Of a stretch of 33,292 nt of DNA, positions 24,332 through 32,286 are shown piece by piece. The DNA comes from Paludibacteraceae bacterium (GTDB taxonomy: Bacteria; Bacteroidota; Bacteroidia; Bacteroidales; Paludibacteraceae). The notes below the pieces were generated by a model. It was not told where the DNA came from. It was given only the letters and a program-made list of their open reading frames with translations, and ran no database searches. Both the position numbers and the translations under genes were made by a program. Every line of letters begins with the position of its first letter. Position 1 is the first letter of the stretch. The DNA lies in the NCBI GenBank assembly GCA_905235225.1, contig CAJOKE010000022.1:1-33292 (forward strand). Reading direction: 5' to 3'.

Positions 24332-24832
24332 ATGTCAATTATGGAAAACGATTTTTTGAATGAGATCAAGGGCGAGTTGAAGGCGTATGGCGAGTCGCTC
24401 GGTCAGTTAGGACAGTTGCGATTAGTCGGTATCGTAAGCCGCATATTAGGTTTGTTTCTTCTGATTCTGACCGTCGTATTACTGGTGTTTGCTTTGCTTA
24501 CCATCACTGCCGTTGCTTGTATCGATGCCTTGGCTGTTCATATGCCCTTGTGGGCGGCATCGCTCATCATTGGGGCGGTATATTTGCTGCTGCTTGTTGT
24601 AGCGGTTGTGTGCCGCAGAACGCTGTTCATCAATCCCTTTATCAAACTGATGCTTAAACAGGTCAAGTCCGAAGATGAATTGGCAATCCAGTCCATGGAA
24701 GCGGCACATAAGGCGGAAATCCAACGTATCCGCCTTGAGACGCGCGTGGACAATCTTACACGGGAATGGAGCTTATATACGACACTGCTCTCCCGGGCGT
24801 GGAATTTTATTGCGGGCAAACTAAAACGATAA
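24332..24832 (+). CDS. Holin-X-like (DUF1469) membrane protein
   Basis: 166 residues. An N-terminal helix (about 5-30) precedes two strong membrane helices (about 36-62 and 74-95), a polar stretch, and a long charged coiled-coil C-terminus (about 105-166). The arrangement matches the phage-holin-like superfamily labelled 'Actinobacterial holin-X' (DUF1469), chromosomal proteins often found next to YtxH genes. It is unlikely to be a true phage holin since no phage genes are near. A second ATG at 24341 is an equally good start. The neighbouring stop and start codons abut, so translation is probably coupled with ytxH. Confidence 0.75.
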   Translation: MSIMENDFLNEIKGELKAYGESLGQLGQLRLVGIVSRILGLFLLILTVVLLVFALLTITAVACIDALAVHMPLWAASLIIGAVYLLLLVVAVVCRRTLFINPFIKLMLKQVKSEDELAIQSMEAAHKAEIQRIRLETRVDNLTREWSLYTTLLSRAWNFIAGKLKR

Positions 24833-24835
24833 TAC

Positions 24836-25828
24836 ATGTTCAGTCGCTTGTACGGCGTTCTGTTGCCGTTTTTTGTCAGTTTCCTCATTGCTTATTTGCT
24901 CGATCCTGTTGTTGAGTTTGTTCAGTATAAATGCAAAGTCAAGTTCCGCGGCTTGGCGGTCACACTGACTTTGTTTGTCTTCGTTGCCCTGCTCGTTTTG
25001 GCATTCTATCTGCTTATTCCCGCAATGGGACGCGAGGTGAAAAGCGCGGCTGTCGGTGTAGAGCAGTATTTCGCAAATTTCGATGCCGATAAATACTTTT
25101 CGGCGGAGCAGCAGGAAAAAATTCATTCCGTCCTCGACGGCTTGAATCTGGAATCTCTGCTCTCTTTCCCTGAAGTAAGGGACGCTATACAAAGCCTTAT
25201 TCCTAAAATCGGGGAGTGGATTACCGGCGGACTCAGTTGGCTCGGCGAATTGGTCGTTGTGTTCATCGGGCTGATGTATCTGATCTTCCTGATGATTGAC
25301 TTCCCGAAGATTCGTGCGAACTGGAGCAGTTATGTGCCGGTCAAGTACCGCGCGCAGGCTAAAACATTGGTGCATGACATGAATGTTAACATGAATGCCT
25401 ATTTCCGTGGACAGGGATTGGTCGCGCTTTGCGTCGGAATCCTCTTTGCTATCGGATTCTGCATTATCGGCATGCCCATGGGCATTGCCATGGGGTTGAT
25501 TATCGGGGTACTCAATCTTGTTCCGTACATGCAGGCGTTGGGCATTCCCCCCTGCATATTGTTGTGCCTCGTTCAATCGGCTCAGACCGGACGCCCTGTC
25601 TGGCTTACACTCCTGCTCATGGCTCTCGTTTTTGTTATCGTGCAATCGTTGCAGGATATGGTTCTTACACCCAAAATCATGGGTAAAGTCACAGGCATGG
25701 GACCCGCTGCCATACTGCTCAGCCTTAGCGTCTGGGGAGCGATCTTCGGCGTTATAGGCATGATTATTGCACTCCCGCTCACAACTATAGCCATTTCCTA
25801 CTACAAACATTATATCGCTAAATCGTAG
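24836..25828 (+). CDS. AI-2E family membrane permease, N-terminally short
   Basis: 330 residues. YGVLLPFFVSFLIAYLLDPVVEF, a central soluble helical insert (about 60-135), GLVALCVGILFAIGFCII, and the conserved PMGIAMGLIIGVLNLVPYMQALG with LTPKIMGKVTGMGPAAILLS are typical of the AI-2E transporter family (Pfam PF01594). Named after E. coli TqsA, the family also includes Na+/H+ antiporters and exporters of unknown substrate. Relatives usually begin with an extra membrane helix of about 25-30 residues before the LLPF block; here the ATG at 24836 starts at the second helix. The upstream in-frame sequence is the C-terminus of the holin-like gene, so no longer form is possible without read-through of its TAA. 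Confidence 0.85.
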   Translation: MFSRLYGVLLPFFVSFLIAYLLDPVVEFVQYKCKVKFRGLAVTLTLFVFVALLVLAFYLLIPAMGREVKSAAVGVEQYFANFDADKYFSAEQQEKIHSVLDGLNLESLLSFPEVRDAIQSLIPKIGEWITGGLSWLGELVVVFIGLMYLIFLMIDFPKIRANWSSYVPVKYRAQAKTLVHDMNVNMNAYFRGQGLVALCVGILFAIGFCIIGMPMGIAMGLIIGVLNLVPYMQALGIPPCILLCLVQSAQTGRPVWLTLLLMALVFVIVQSLQDMVLTPKIMGKVTGMGPAAILLSLSVWGAIFGVIGMIIALPLTTIAISYYKHYIAKS

Positions 25829-27721
25829 ATGAATAACCCGCTCCGACTCGGCTTACTGGTTTTGCTGAACATTCTCTGTATCAGCGCCTTTGGTGGCGAG
25901 GTGGAACAATTATCCGACACACTGCGTACTGTAGCATTGGATGAAGTCGTTGCGACTGGTACCGGAACAGCCGCCGATGTACGCTTGCTGCCTGTTACGG
26001 TCAGCGTTGTCGGTGAAAATGTTTTGACGGAGCGGATGGAGCCGAATGTGCTTCCGACATTGACGGAGCAGGTTCCCGGAATGTTTGTTACACAACGCGG
26101 CGTTCTTGGTTATGCGGTCAGTACCGGCGGCTCCGGTGGCATCAAAATGCGCGGAGTAGGCGGCGCACCCAACACGGATGTACTCGTTCTGGTGGACGGA
26201 TTGCCGCAATATGCCGGATTATATGGTCATCCTATTGCGGATAATTACCAAACACAAATGGCGGAACGCGTTGAGGTAATCCGCGGACCGGCATCGCTCT
26301 ATTATGGCAGTAATGCCATGGGAGGCGTGATCAATATTGTCACTCATCAACCGAAGACGGATACCGTATTGACTGATGTTCATGTGCAGGGTGGGTCTTT
26401 CTGCTCTGTCGATGCCGGAATCAGTAACCGGCTACGACATGGAAAATGGACTGAGGCGGCGGGATTTAATTATCTTCATACCAACGGACATCGTGACAAC
26501 ATGCACTTTGACCAATATAGCGGCTTCGCACGGTTGGGCTATGATATCGATGACCATTGGACTATTGGCGCAACGGGCAATGTCACGTACTTCAGTACTG
26601 CTAATCCGGGAACGGTGACAGCTCCTGTTTATGATAGCCGCCAGCGGATCCTACGGGGAATGGCAACTGTATCTGTACAAAACCGTTATGAGCGTACCGA
26701 GGGGGCTGTTCGGGCATATTACAGCGGCGGACGCCACCATATCAACGAAGGGCATCATATCGGGGAAACTCCCTCGCCCAACGAATATAACCATTCAGAC
26801 CTCATGGTGGGGGTCAGTGCATACCAGACAGTTCGCTTTTTCCGAGGAAACTACACTACTTTCGGATTTGATTATCAGCACTTTGGCGGTCATGCGTGGA
26901 ATCGCATCCTCGCGGACAATACGATAAAAGAAATCGTCAATAAAACGCAATTTGAAGTGGCGGGTTACCTTGATTTCCGCCAGCATGTTTGTAGTTGGTT
27001 CGCCCTCGAAGCCGGTGTACGCTTGGGACATCACTCCGCTGCCGGTTTCTATTATGCTCCGCAGGCAGGGCTGTCTTTCTTGCTGCCCCGGGATGCGCAA
27101 ATAAAAGCGGTGGTAAGCCGTGGATTCAGAAATCCTACTATTCGGGAATTATACATGTATGCTCCGGCAAATGATAGCCTCAAGGCGGTTACTTTGTGGA
27201 ATTACGAAATGGCATACAGACAGTATTTTCTGGATGGACGTTTGCTCGCTGGGGCGAATGTATTTTACCTGCATGCAACCAATATGATTGAGACCCGCAT
27301 GATTGAAGGCAGACCGCGTAATGTCAATACCGGCGAACTGCGTAATGCGGGATTTGAAGTGGAAGTTGCCGGCCGCGTATGGCGCGGATTGCAAATCAGT
27401 GCCAACTACAGCTTTCTGCACATGGAGAACCCCGTCATTGCCGCACCCGCGCATAAACTCAATGTCGCTGTCGGCTATCATCATGAGCGTTTCCGTGCCG
27501 GTACATCCGTGCAATATATAGCCGGACTATATACCGCTGTGGGCGATAACGCGAAAAAAGTGTCTTTTGTCCTCTGGAATTGTCATGCTGCCGTCCGGTT
27601 ATGGCGGCAACTGTGGGCGTCTGTACAGGCAGACAATCTGCTTTCGCAAACCTACGAAATCAATGACGGTTTCCCAATGCCCGGGACAACGGTACTTGCC
27701 GGACTTAGATTTATGTTTTAA
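25829..27721 (+). CDS. TonB-dependent receptor (BtuB/colicin-receptor type)
   Basis: 630 residues. A signal peptide (about 1-22) is followed by TLDEVVATG-type sequence (LDEVVATGTG), a plug (about 40-165; IKMRGVGGAPNTDVLVLVDGLP and VEVIRGPASLYYGSNAMGGVINIVT) and a beta-barrel ending in LAGLRFMF. The short length and absence of an N-terminal carboxypeptidase-like domain or SusD partner point to uptake of a small cofactor, metal chelate or similar ligand. The ATG directly follows the TAG of the permease gene. It is followed at 23 bases by the DUF362 lipoprotein, so it probably feeds or senses a ligand for the periplasmic redox proteins encoded downstream; this is inference from gene order only. 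Confidence 0.93.
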   Translation: MNNPLRLGLLVLLNILCISAFGGEVEQLSDTLRTVALDEVVATGTGTAADVRLLPVTVSVVGENVLTERMEPNVLPTLTEQVPGMFVTQRGVLGYAVSTGGSGGIKMRGVGGAPNTDVLVLVDGLPQYAGLYGHPIADNYQTQMAERVEVIRGPASLYYGSNAMGGVINIVTHQPKTDTVLTDVHVQGGSFCSVDAGISNRLRHGKWTEAAGFNYLHTNGHRDNMHFDQYSGFARLGYDIDDHWTIGATGNVTYFSTANPGTVTAPVYDSRQRILRGMATVSVQNRYERTEGAVRAYYSGGRHHINEGHHIGETPSPNEYNHSDLMVGVSAYQTVRFFRGNYTTFGFDYQHFGGHAWNRILADNTIKEIVNKTQFEVAGYLDFRQHVCSWFALEAGVRLGHHSAAGFYYAPQAGLSFLLPRDAQIKAVVSRGFRNPTIRELYMYAPANDSLKAVTLWNYEMAYRQYFLDGRLLAGANVFYLHATNMIETRMIEGRPRNVNTGELRNAGFEVEVAGRVWRGLQISANYSFLHMENPVIAAPAHKLNVAVGYHHERFRAGTSVQYIAGLYTAVGDNAKKVSFVLWNCHAAVRLWRQLWASVQADNLLSQTYEINDGFPMPGTTVLAGLRFMF

Positions 27722-27744
27722 CGTTTAATTGATTGATATAAAAA

Positions 27745-29121
27745 ATGAGTAAAAAACTTGTAGTAATTCTTTTTGGTTTTGCAACGATGATTAGTTGCAC
27801 CGCACATCAGTCCGGCAATCAGGCAGCAGCCTTGTCTGATACTCCGGTTGTTTATATGACTCAGGAGATTTCTCCGGCTGCTTTGGTGCGCGTCTATGAA
27901 GCACTTGGCAGACCCGCTGCCGGCAATGTCGCCGTTAAAATATCTACCGGTGAAGCAGGAGGACACAATTATCTCAAACCACAACTCATCAGGCAGTTGG
28001 TTAATGCCGTCAATGGCACCATTGTGGAGTGCAATACCGCGTATGCCGGACGGCGTAACTCTACCCAGGCACATTGGCAGACTATACGCGAACACGGATT
28101 CACAGACATCGCACCTGTTGATATCATGGACGAGGAAGGCGATTTCTGTATCCCTGTGCAAGACTCGACTTGGATCAAATATGACAGGGTGGGGACGCAT
28201 ATGAAAAAATATGATTTCATGATCAACCTCGCGCATTTCAAAGGACATGCCATGGGCGGATTTGGCGGAGTACTCAAAAATCAGTCTATCGGCGTGGCAT
28301 CTGCTTCGGGCAAGGCGTATATACATTCTGCCGGATTCACCGAGGATGTCAATGAGTGTTGGAGCCATGTCGGTAATCAGGACGGGTTCTTGGAGTCCAT
28401 GGCTTCGGCTGCACAAGCCGTGCATGACTATTATGGCGGCCGGCGCATTCTCTATATCAATGTGGTGAACAATCTGTCCGTGGATTGCGATTGCGACTCA
28501 CATCCCGCTGACCCGGAAATGAAGGACATTGGTATTTTGGCTTCCTTGGACCCGGTCGCTCTCGATCAGGCGTGTGTTGATTTGGTGTTTGATTATCCCT
28601 CGCAAAAGGGCGATAATGCCGAAGCTCTTATTGAGCGTATCAATTCCAGACACGGCATACATATACTTGAACATGCTGCCAAAATCGGCTTGGGAAAACG
28701 ATACTATAATCTCGTCAATATTGATGGCGACCAGATGTTGGAGACGCTGAACGCCAATTCGCTCAGTCTCTTGGTGCGCAATCACGGAATCACTTCACAT
28801 CATAACAACCGCGGCGTGGAAGATTTGCTGACACTCCTTCAAAATGAACCGGAACGCCTCAAAGGAGCGGTCGTTGCTGACAAAATGATCGGAAAGGCGG
28901 CGGCTGCGATAATGGTGGTTGGCGGCGTGAAAACTGTCTATACCAACCTCATCTGCACACCTGCACGCGAACTCTTTGAGACGGCCGGAGTTACTGTCGT
29001 CGCTAAAGAGGAAGTGCCGCAGATACTCAATCGGGACAAAACCGCACAATGCCCCATCGACAGCAGACTTAATGATGCCCTGACTGCGAAAGAGTGCGTC
29101 AACATACTCCTTAACAAATAA
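27745..29121 (+). CDS. DUF362-DUF1893 fusion lipoprotein
   Basis: 458 residues. A signal peptide ends at Cys18 (TMISC), a plausible lipobox. The DUF362 domain (about 33-325) has FKGHAMGGFGGVLKNQSIGVAS, the family's Lys-His-Gly-Lys-Asn core, and a cysteine-rich NLSVDCDCDSHPADPEM site (Cys248, Cys250) that could hold a metal. The C-terminal domain (331-455) matches DUF1893, a deaminase-like fold: LVRNHGITSHHNNRGVEDLL, ADKMIGKAAAAIMVVGGVK and a final QILNRDKTAQCPID. DUF362 proteins are often found with ferredoxins; no activity is established for either family. Export of such a protein, and the fusion, are unusual. It sits between a TonB receptor and the polyferredoxin, 10 bases before the latter. 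Confidence 0.8.
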   Translation: MSKKLVVILFGFATMISCTAHQSGNQAAALSDTPVVYMTQEISPAALVRVYEALGRPAAGNVAVKISTGEAGGHNYLKPQLIRQLVNAVNGTIVECNTAYAGRRNSTQAHWQTIREHGFTDIAPVDIMDEEGDFCIPVQDSTWIKYDRVGTHMKKYDFMINLAHFKGHAMGGFGGVLKNQSIGVASASGKAYIHSAGFTEDVNECWSHVGNQDGFLESMASAAQAVHDYYGGRRILYINVVNNLSVDCDCDSHPADPEMKDIGILASLDPVALDQACVDLVFDYPSQKGDNAEALIERINSRHGIHILEHAAKIGLGKRYYNLVNIDGDQMLETLNANSLSLLVRNHGITSHHNNRGVEDLLTLLQNEPERLKGAVVADKMIGKAAAAIMVVGGVKTVYTNLICTPARELFETAGVTVVAKEEVPQILNRDKTAQCPIDSRLNDALTAKECVNILLNK

Positions 29122-29131
29122 TATTATATTT

Positions 29132-30646
29132 ATGGTCTTGCGTAAAATCCGTATAACGCTTGCTACTGTCTGCTTTGTGCTGGTTAACGTGCTGTTTTTA
29201 GGCGTTAGCTGGACTGTCAGTCAGCATATTGCATGGGTGGCAAAGATTCAGTTCTTACCGGCTTTGTTGGCTTTGGACTATGCTGTCTTGCTGGGCTTGA
29301 TTTTGGCTACATTGATCTTCGGGCGCATCTATTGCTCTGTAATCTGCCCGCTCGGGGTCATGCAGGACATTTTCGGCTGGGCAGGCAGGAAATCAGTAAA
29401 GAACCGCTACTTCCATTCGCCCGAAAAGAAGTGGCTGCGCTATACTGTTCTGGCTCTGTTTGTCATCTGTTTGATTGTCGGCTTTGCACCGGTCACTACG
29501 TTGCTGGCTCCGTATTCCGCATACGGGCGCATAGTCAATTCGCTCTTCCGACCCTTATATGATTTGCTTAATAATGGCCTCGCTGCTATAGAAAGCCGGT
29601 ATGACAGTTACATCTTCACCAATGTCCAATTGTGGATGCGCAGTGTCACAACCTTTGTCGTCGCGTTGCTTACACTCGGCATTCTTGCGGTGCTGGCGTG
29701 GCGCAACGGACGCACGTATTGTAATACGGTGTGTCCAGTCGGTACGGTTTTGTCTTTGTTCAGCCGCTTCTCCTTGTTCCGGGTGCAGTTGGATAAATCG
29801 AAATGCAGGAACTGTTCCTTGTGCGAAAAAAACTGCAAGGCTTCCGCTATTGATTTCCGTGCCGGAACGGTGGACTTGTCAAGATGTGTCGCATGCGGGG
29901 ATTGTTTGGATAAGTGTAAGTTTGACGCTTTGCACTATACTCTTGTACCTGCCTTGAAAAAACGTCTTTCCCCTGACAAACGGAATGATTCCGCTACGCT
30001 GCCTGATATGAACAAGCGTGCCTTTGTCGGCGGACTGGCACTCGCTGCCGGTACGGCTGTCATGGCGGAAACGAAAATCAAAGTGGATGGCGGATTGGCT
30101 GTTATTGAGGATAAAAAAGCACCGCACCGGCAGACACCGATTACCCCTCCCGGCTCTGTCTCGGCATACAATATGACGAGGCATTGTACTGCCTGCCAGT
30201 TATGCGTCAGTGCTTGCCCCAACAATGTCCTGCGACCGAGTATGGATCTCAATAATCTCATGCAACCCGTCATGTCGTTCGAAAGAGGATACTGCCGTCC
30301 TGAATGTACCCGATGCAGTGAAGTCTGCCCGACGGGTGCCATCAAACGTATTACGCCGGAACAGAAAACAGCTATCCATCTCGGACACGCTGTCTGGATT
30401 GAAAAGAATTGTGTCCCGGTCGCTAACGGCGATACGTGCGGCGCATGTGCACGCCATTGCCCGGTTTGGGCGATACAGATGGTCGAACGGGAAATGAAAA
30501 CACCTTCCGGCGATACACGCATTGTTGAGGTACCCGTCATTGATACCGAAAAATGTATCGGCTGCGGCAAGTGCGAAAACCTTTGCCCCGCAAGACCGTT
30601 CAGTGCTATTTACGTTGAGGGGAATACTATGCACCGGATTGATTGA
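29132..30646 (+). CDS. Membrane polyferredoxin, NapH-NapG-like fusion
   Basis: 504 residues. The N-terminal part is NapH-like: four membrane helices (about 8-28, 41-63, 103-126, 172-190) and two cytoplasmic-side cysteine pairs, CSVICPLG (68, 72) and CNTVCPVG (197, 201). Two ferredoxin motifs follow (Cys225/228/231/235 and 252/255/258/262). Then MNKRAFVGGLALAAGTAVM (293-311), a Tat-like KR motif and hydrophobic segment, begins a NapG-like half. That half has four more cluster motifs (Cys352/355/358/362; 388/392/395/399; 427/436/439/443; 475/478/481/485). By topology the first ferredoxin is cytoplasmic and the NapG-like half periplasmic. I infer quinol-to-periplasm electron transfer for the exported aldo/keto reductase next door. 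The redox partner is unproven. Confidence 0.85.
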   Translation: MVLRKIRITLATVCFVLVNVLFLGVSWTVSQHIAWVAKIQFLPALLALDYAVLLGLILATLIFGRIYCSVICPLGVMQDIFGWAGRKSVKNRYFHSPEKKWLRYTVLALFVICLIVGFAPVTTLLAPYSAYGRIVNSLFRPLYDLLNNGLAAIESRYDSYIFTNVQLWMRSVTTFVVALLTLGILAVLAWRNGRTYCNTVCPVGTVLSLFSRFSLFRVQLDKSKCRNCSLCEKNCKASAIDFRAGTVDLSRCVACGDCLDKCKFDALHYTLVPALKKRLSPDKRNDSATLPDMNKRAFVGGLALAAGTAVMAETKIKVDGGLAVIEDKKAPHRQTPITPPGSVSAYNMTRHCTACQLCVSACPNNVLRPSMDLNNLMQPVMSFERGYCRPECTRCSEVCPTGAIKRITPEQKTAIHLGHAVWIEKNCVPVANGDTCGACARHCPVWAIQMVEREMKTPSGDTRIVEVPVIDTEKCIGCGKCENLCPARPFSAIYVEGNTMHRID

Positions 30647-30666
30647 TTATTGCTAACTGAAAATTT

Positions 30667-32067
30667 ATGAATCGAAGAGAATTTATCAAACATAGTGCCG
30701 CTGCTGTTGCTGGTACATCCGTTCTTTTGTCTGCTTGCCGTAACCGCTCCGCTAAAACGGCCGCTCTCTTGGAAAACGAACCGCAAGGAACTATGACTAT
30801 GCGTGTCAACCCCAATAACGGCGACAAAGTGTCTGTTCTTGGCTTCGGCATGATGCGTCTGCCTGTAATAGCCGGTGGTACTGCACGCGAAAACCCGGAC
30901 TCTCCCATTGACCAGAACGCGGTCAATGACATGGTGGACTATGCGCTTGAGCATGGCGTGAATTATTTTGACACTTCACCCGCCTATTGTCAGGGGGAAT
31001 CGGAAAAAAGTACCGGAATAGCACTTGCACGGCATCCCCGGAACAGTTACTATATTGCTACCAAACTATCTAACTTCTCACCGGCTACCTGGTCACAGGC
31101 TGAGTCTAAAGCGATGTTCGAACGTTCGCTCAAGTATCTGCAAACGGATTATGTGGATTACCTTCTGCTGCACGGAATTGGCATGAGCGGCGGCGACAAG
31201 GACGGTCTTGGGGCTTTCTATGCACGCTATATGGACAATGGCATTCTGGACTGGCTTGTACAGCAGAAACAGGCGGGGCGGATCCGAAACCTCGGCTTTT
31301 CATATCATGGCGACATCAATGTCTTTGATATGCTCTTACGCTGGCACGATGAGGGAAAGTATCACTGGGATTTTGTGCAGATTGAATTGAATTACCTTGA
31401 CTGGAACTATGCGGACGAAATCAATCCGCGGAATACCGATGCAGTCTATTTGTATGACGAGTTGGAAAAACGCGGCATTCCTGCTGTTATCATGGAGCCG
31501 CTCTTGGGCGGACGGCTTGCTAAACAGCCTGCCGCCGTACTCAGACAAATGCACCGCATCAATCCCGAATACTCTGCGGCGGCTTGGGCGTTCCGCTTCG
31601 CCGGTACACCAAAAGGCGTACTCACAGTCCTCTCCGGCATGACATATCTCGAACACCTGCAGGAGAATGTCGCTACTTATTCTCCCCTTAACCCGCTTGA
31701 TTCTGCCGAGTGGGACTTCCTGCTCAGTCTCGCCCGGGATATTTACGAACTCAAGGCTATCCCTTGTACCGCTTGCAATTACTGTATGCCATGCCCCTAT
31801 GGACTCAATATCCCGCGTATATTCTCCTATTACAATAATTGTATTGCCGAAGGACATATGCCCGAATTGAAAGCACAGGGAGACCCGGAGTTTGTCCGCC
31901 GCAGAAGGGCGTTCCTCGTCGGATACGACCGCGCGGTACCGGCTTTGAGGCAGGCTGACCGGTGTATCGGCTGTAATCACTGTATCAGCCATTGCCCCCA
32001 ACGCATTGATATACCGCACGAAATGCAACGCATCGACCGCTTTGTCGAAACATTGCGGACTTCCTGA
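30667..32067 (+). CDS. Tat-exported aldo/keto reductase with two C-terminal [4Fe-4S] motifs
   Basis: 466 residues. NRREFIKHSAAAVAGTSVLL is a near-perfect twin-arginine signal (Arg3-Arg4), with Cys24 in a lipobox (LLSAC), so the product is probably a Tat-translocated lipoprotein. The AKR barrel (about 45-340) keeps the tetrad Asp102, Tyr107, Lys133 and His169 (FDTSPAY, IATKLS, LLLHG). The C-terminus has Cys367/370/373/376 and Cys433/436/439/443, two ferredoxin-type sites. Cytosolic AKRs use NADPH; export with such a cofactor needs folding first, which Tat allows, as for Zymomonas glucose-fructose oxidoreductase. Electrons may instead come through the Fe-S sites from the polyferredoxin. The substrate is unknown. 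It lies directly before tatA and tatC, its likely translocase. Confidence 0.88.
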   Translation: MNRREFIKHSAAAVAGTSVLLSACRNRSAKTAALLENEPQGTMTMRVNPNNGDKVSVLGFGMMRLPVIAGGTARENPDSPIDQNAVNDMVDYALEHGVNYFDTSPAYCQGESEKSTGIALARHPRNSYYIATKLSNFSPATWSQAESKAMFERSLKYLQTDYVDYLLLHGIGMSGGDKDGLGAFYARYMDNGILDWLVQQKQAGRIRNLGFSYHGDINVFDMLLRWHDEGKYHWDFVQIELNYLDWNYADEINPRNTDAVYLYDELEKRGIPAVIMEPLLGGRLAKQPAAVLRQMHRINPEYSAAAWAFRFAGTPKGVLTVLSGMTYLEHLQENVATYSPLNPLDSAEWDFLLSLARDIYELKAIPCTACNYCMPCPYGLNIPRIFSYYNNCIAEGHMPELKAQGDPEFVRRRRAFLVGYDRAVPALRQADRCIGCNHCISHCPQRIDIPHEMQRIDRFVETLRTS

Positions 32068-32095
32068 AATAGTTTTTTATTAAATATTTCCTGTT

Positions 32096-32286
32096 ATGAT
32101 TGGAACAACTGAAATTATCATCATCCTCATTATCGTCCTCCTGCTCTTTGGCGGCAAGAAAATACCCGAAAAATACCCGAACTCATGCGCGGCTTGGGAA
32201 AAGGAATCAAGTCCTTCAAGGATGGCATGAAAGACAATGCGGATGAAAAAGAGGACAAAGACAAATCGCAATCGTCCGCTGACTGA
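32096..32286 (+). pseudogene. tatA: tatA, frameshifted by an 11-bp tandem duplication
   Basis: The frame from the ATG at 32096 begins as a normal TatA: MIGTTEIIIILIIVLLLFGG, then KKIPE. It then shifts and ends at TGA 32228-32230 after 44 codons, losing the amphipathic helix. Removing one copy of the 11-bp repeat (32159-32180) restores a 59-residue protein continuing LMRGLGKGIKSFKDGMKDN with an acidic/Ser tail. Its TGA (32284-32286) then overlaps the tatC ATG by one base. TatA forms the pore-like component of the Tat translocase and needs this helix. Alternatively the true change is an in-frame 12-bp duplication plus loss of one A from a homopolymer. Ribosome slippage by -1 on the five As (32169-32173) would also restore frame, with a KIPE insert. 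Confidence 0.88.
32159..32180 (+). repeat. Perfect 11-bp tandem duplication inside tatA
   Basis: AAAATACCCGA occurs at 32159-32169 and again at 32170-32180. The unit length is not a multiple of three, so it shifts the tatA frame after the membrane helix. Confidence 0.97.

Noticed and set aside
24332..24832. Holin-like gene as evidence of a prophage
   Set aside because: No phage structural, lysis or integrase genes are nearby, and the YtxH/holin-X pairing is common on bacterial chromosomes.
24821..25810. Minus-strand open frame of about 330 codons opposite the AI-2E-type permease
   Set aside because: Its composition is low-complexity Asn/Gln/His/Glu with no hydrophobic core or motif, and it mirrors a real membrane protein gene.
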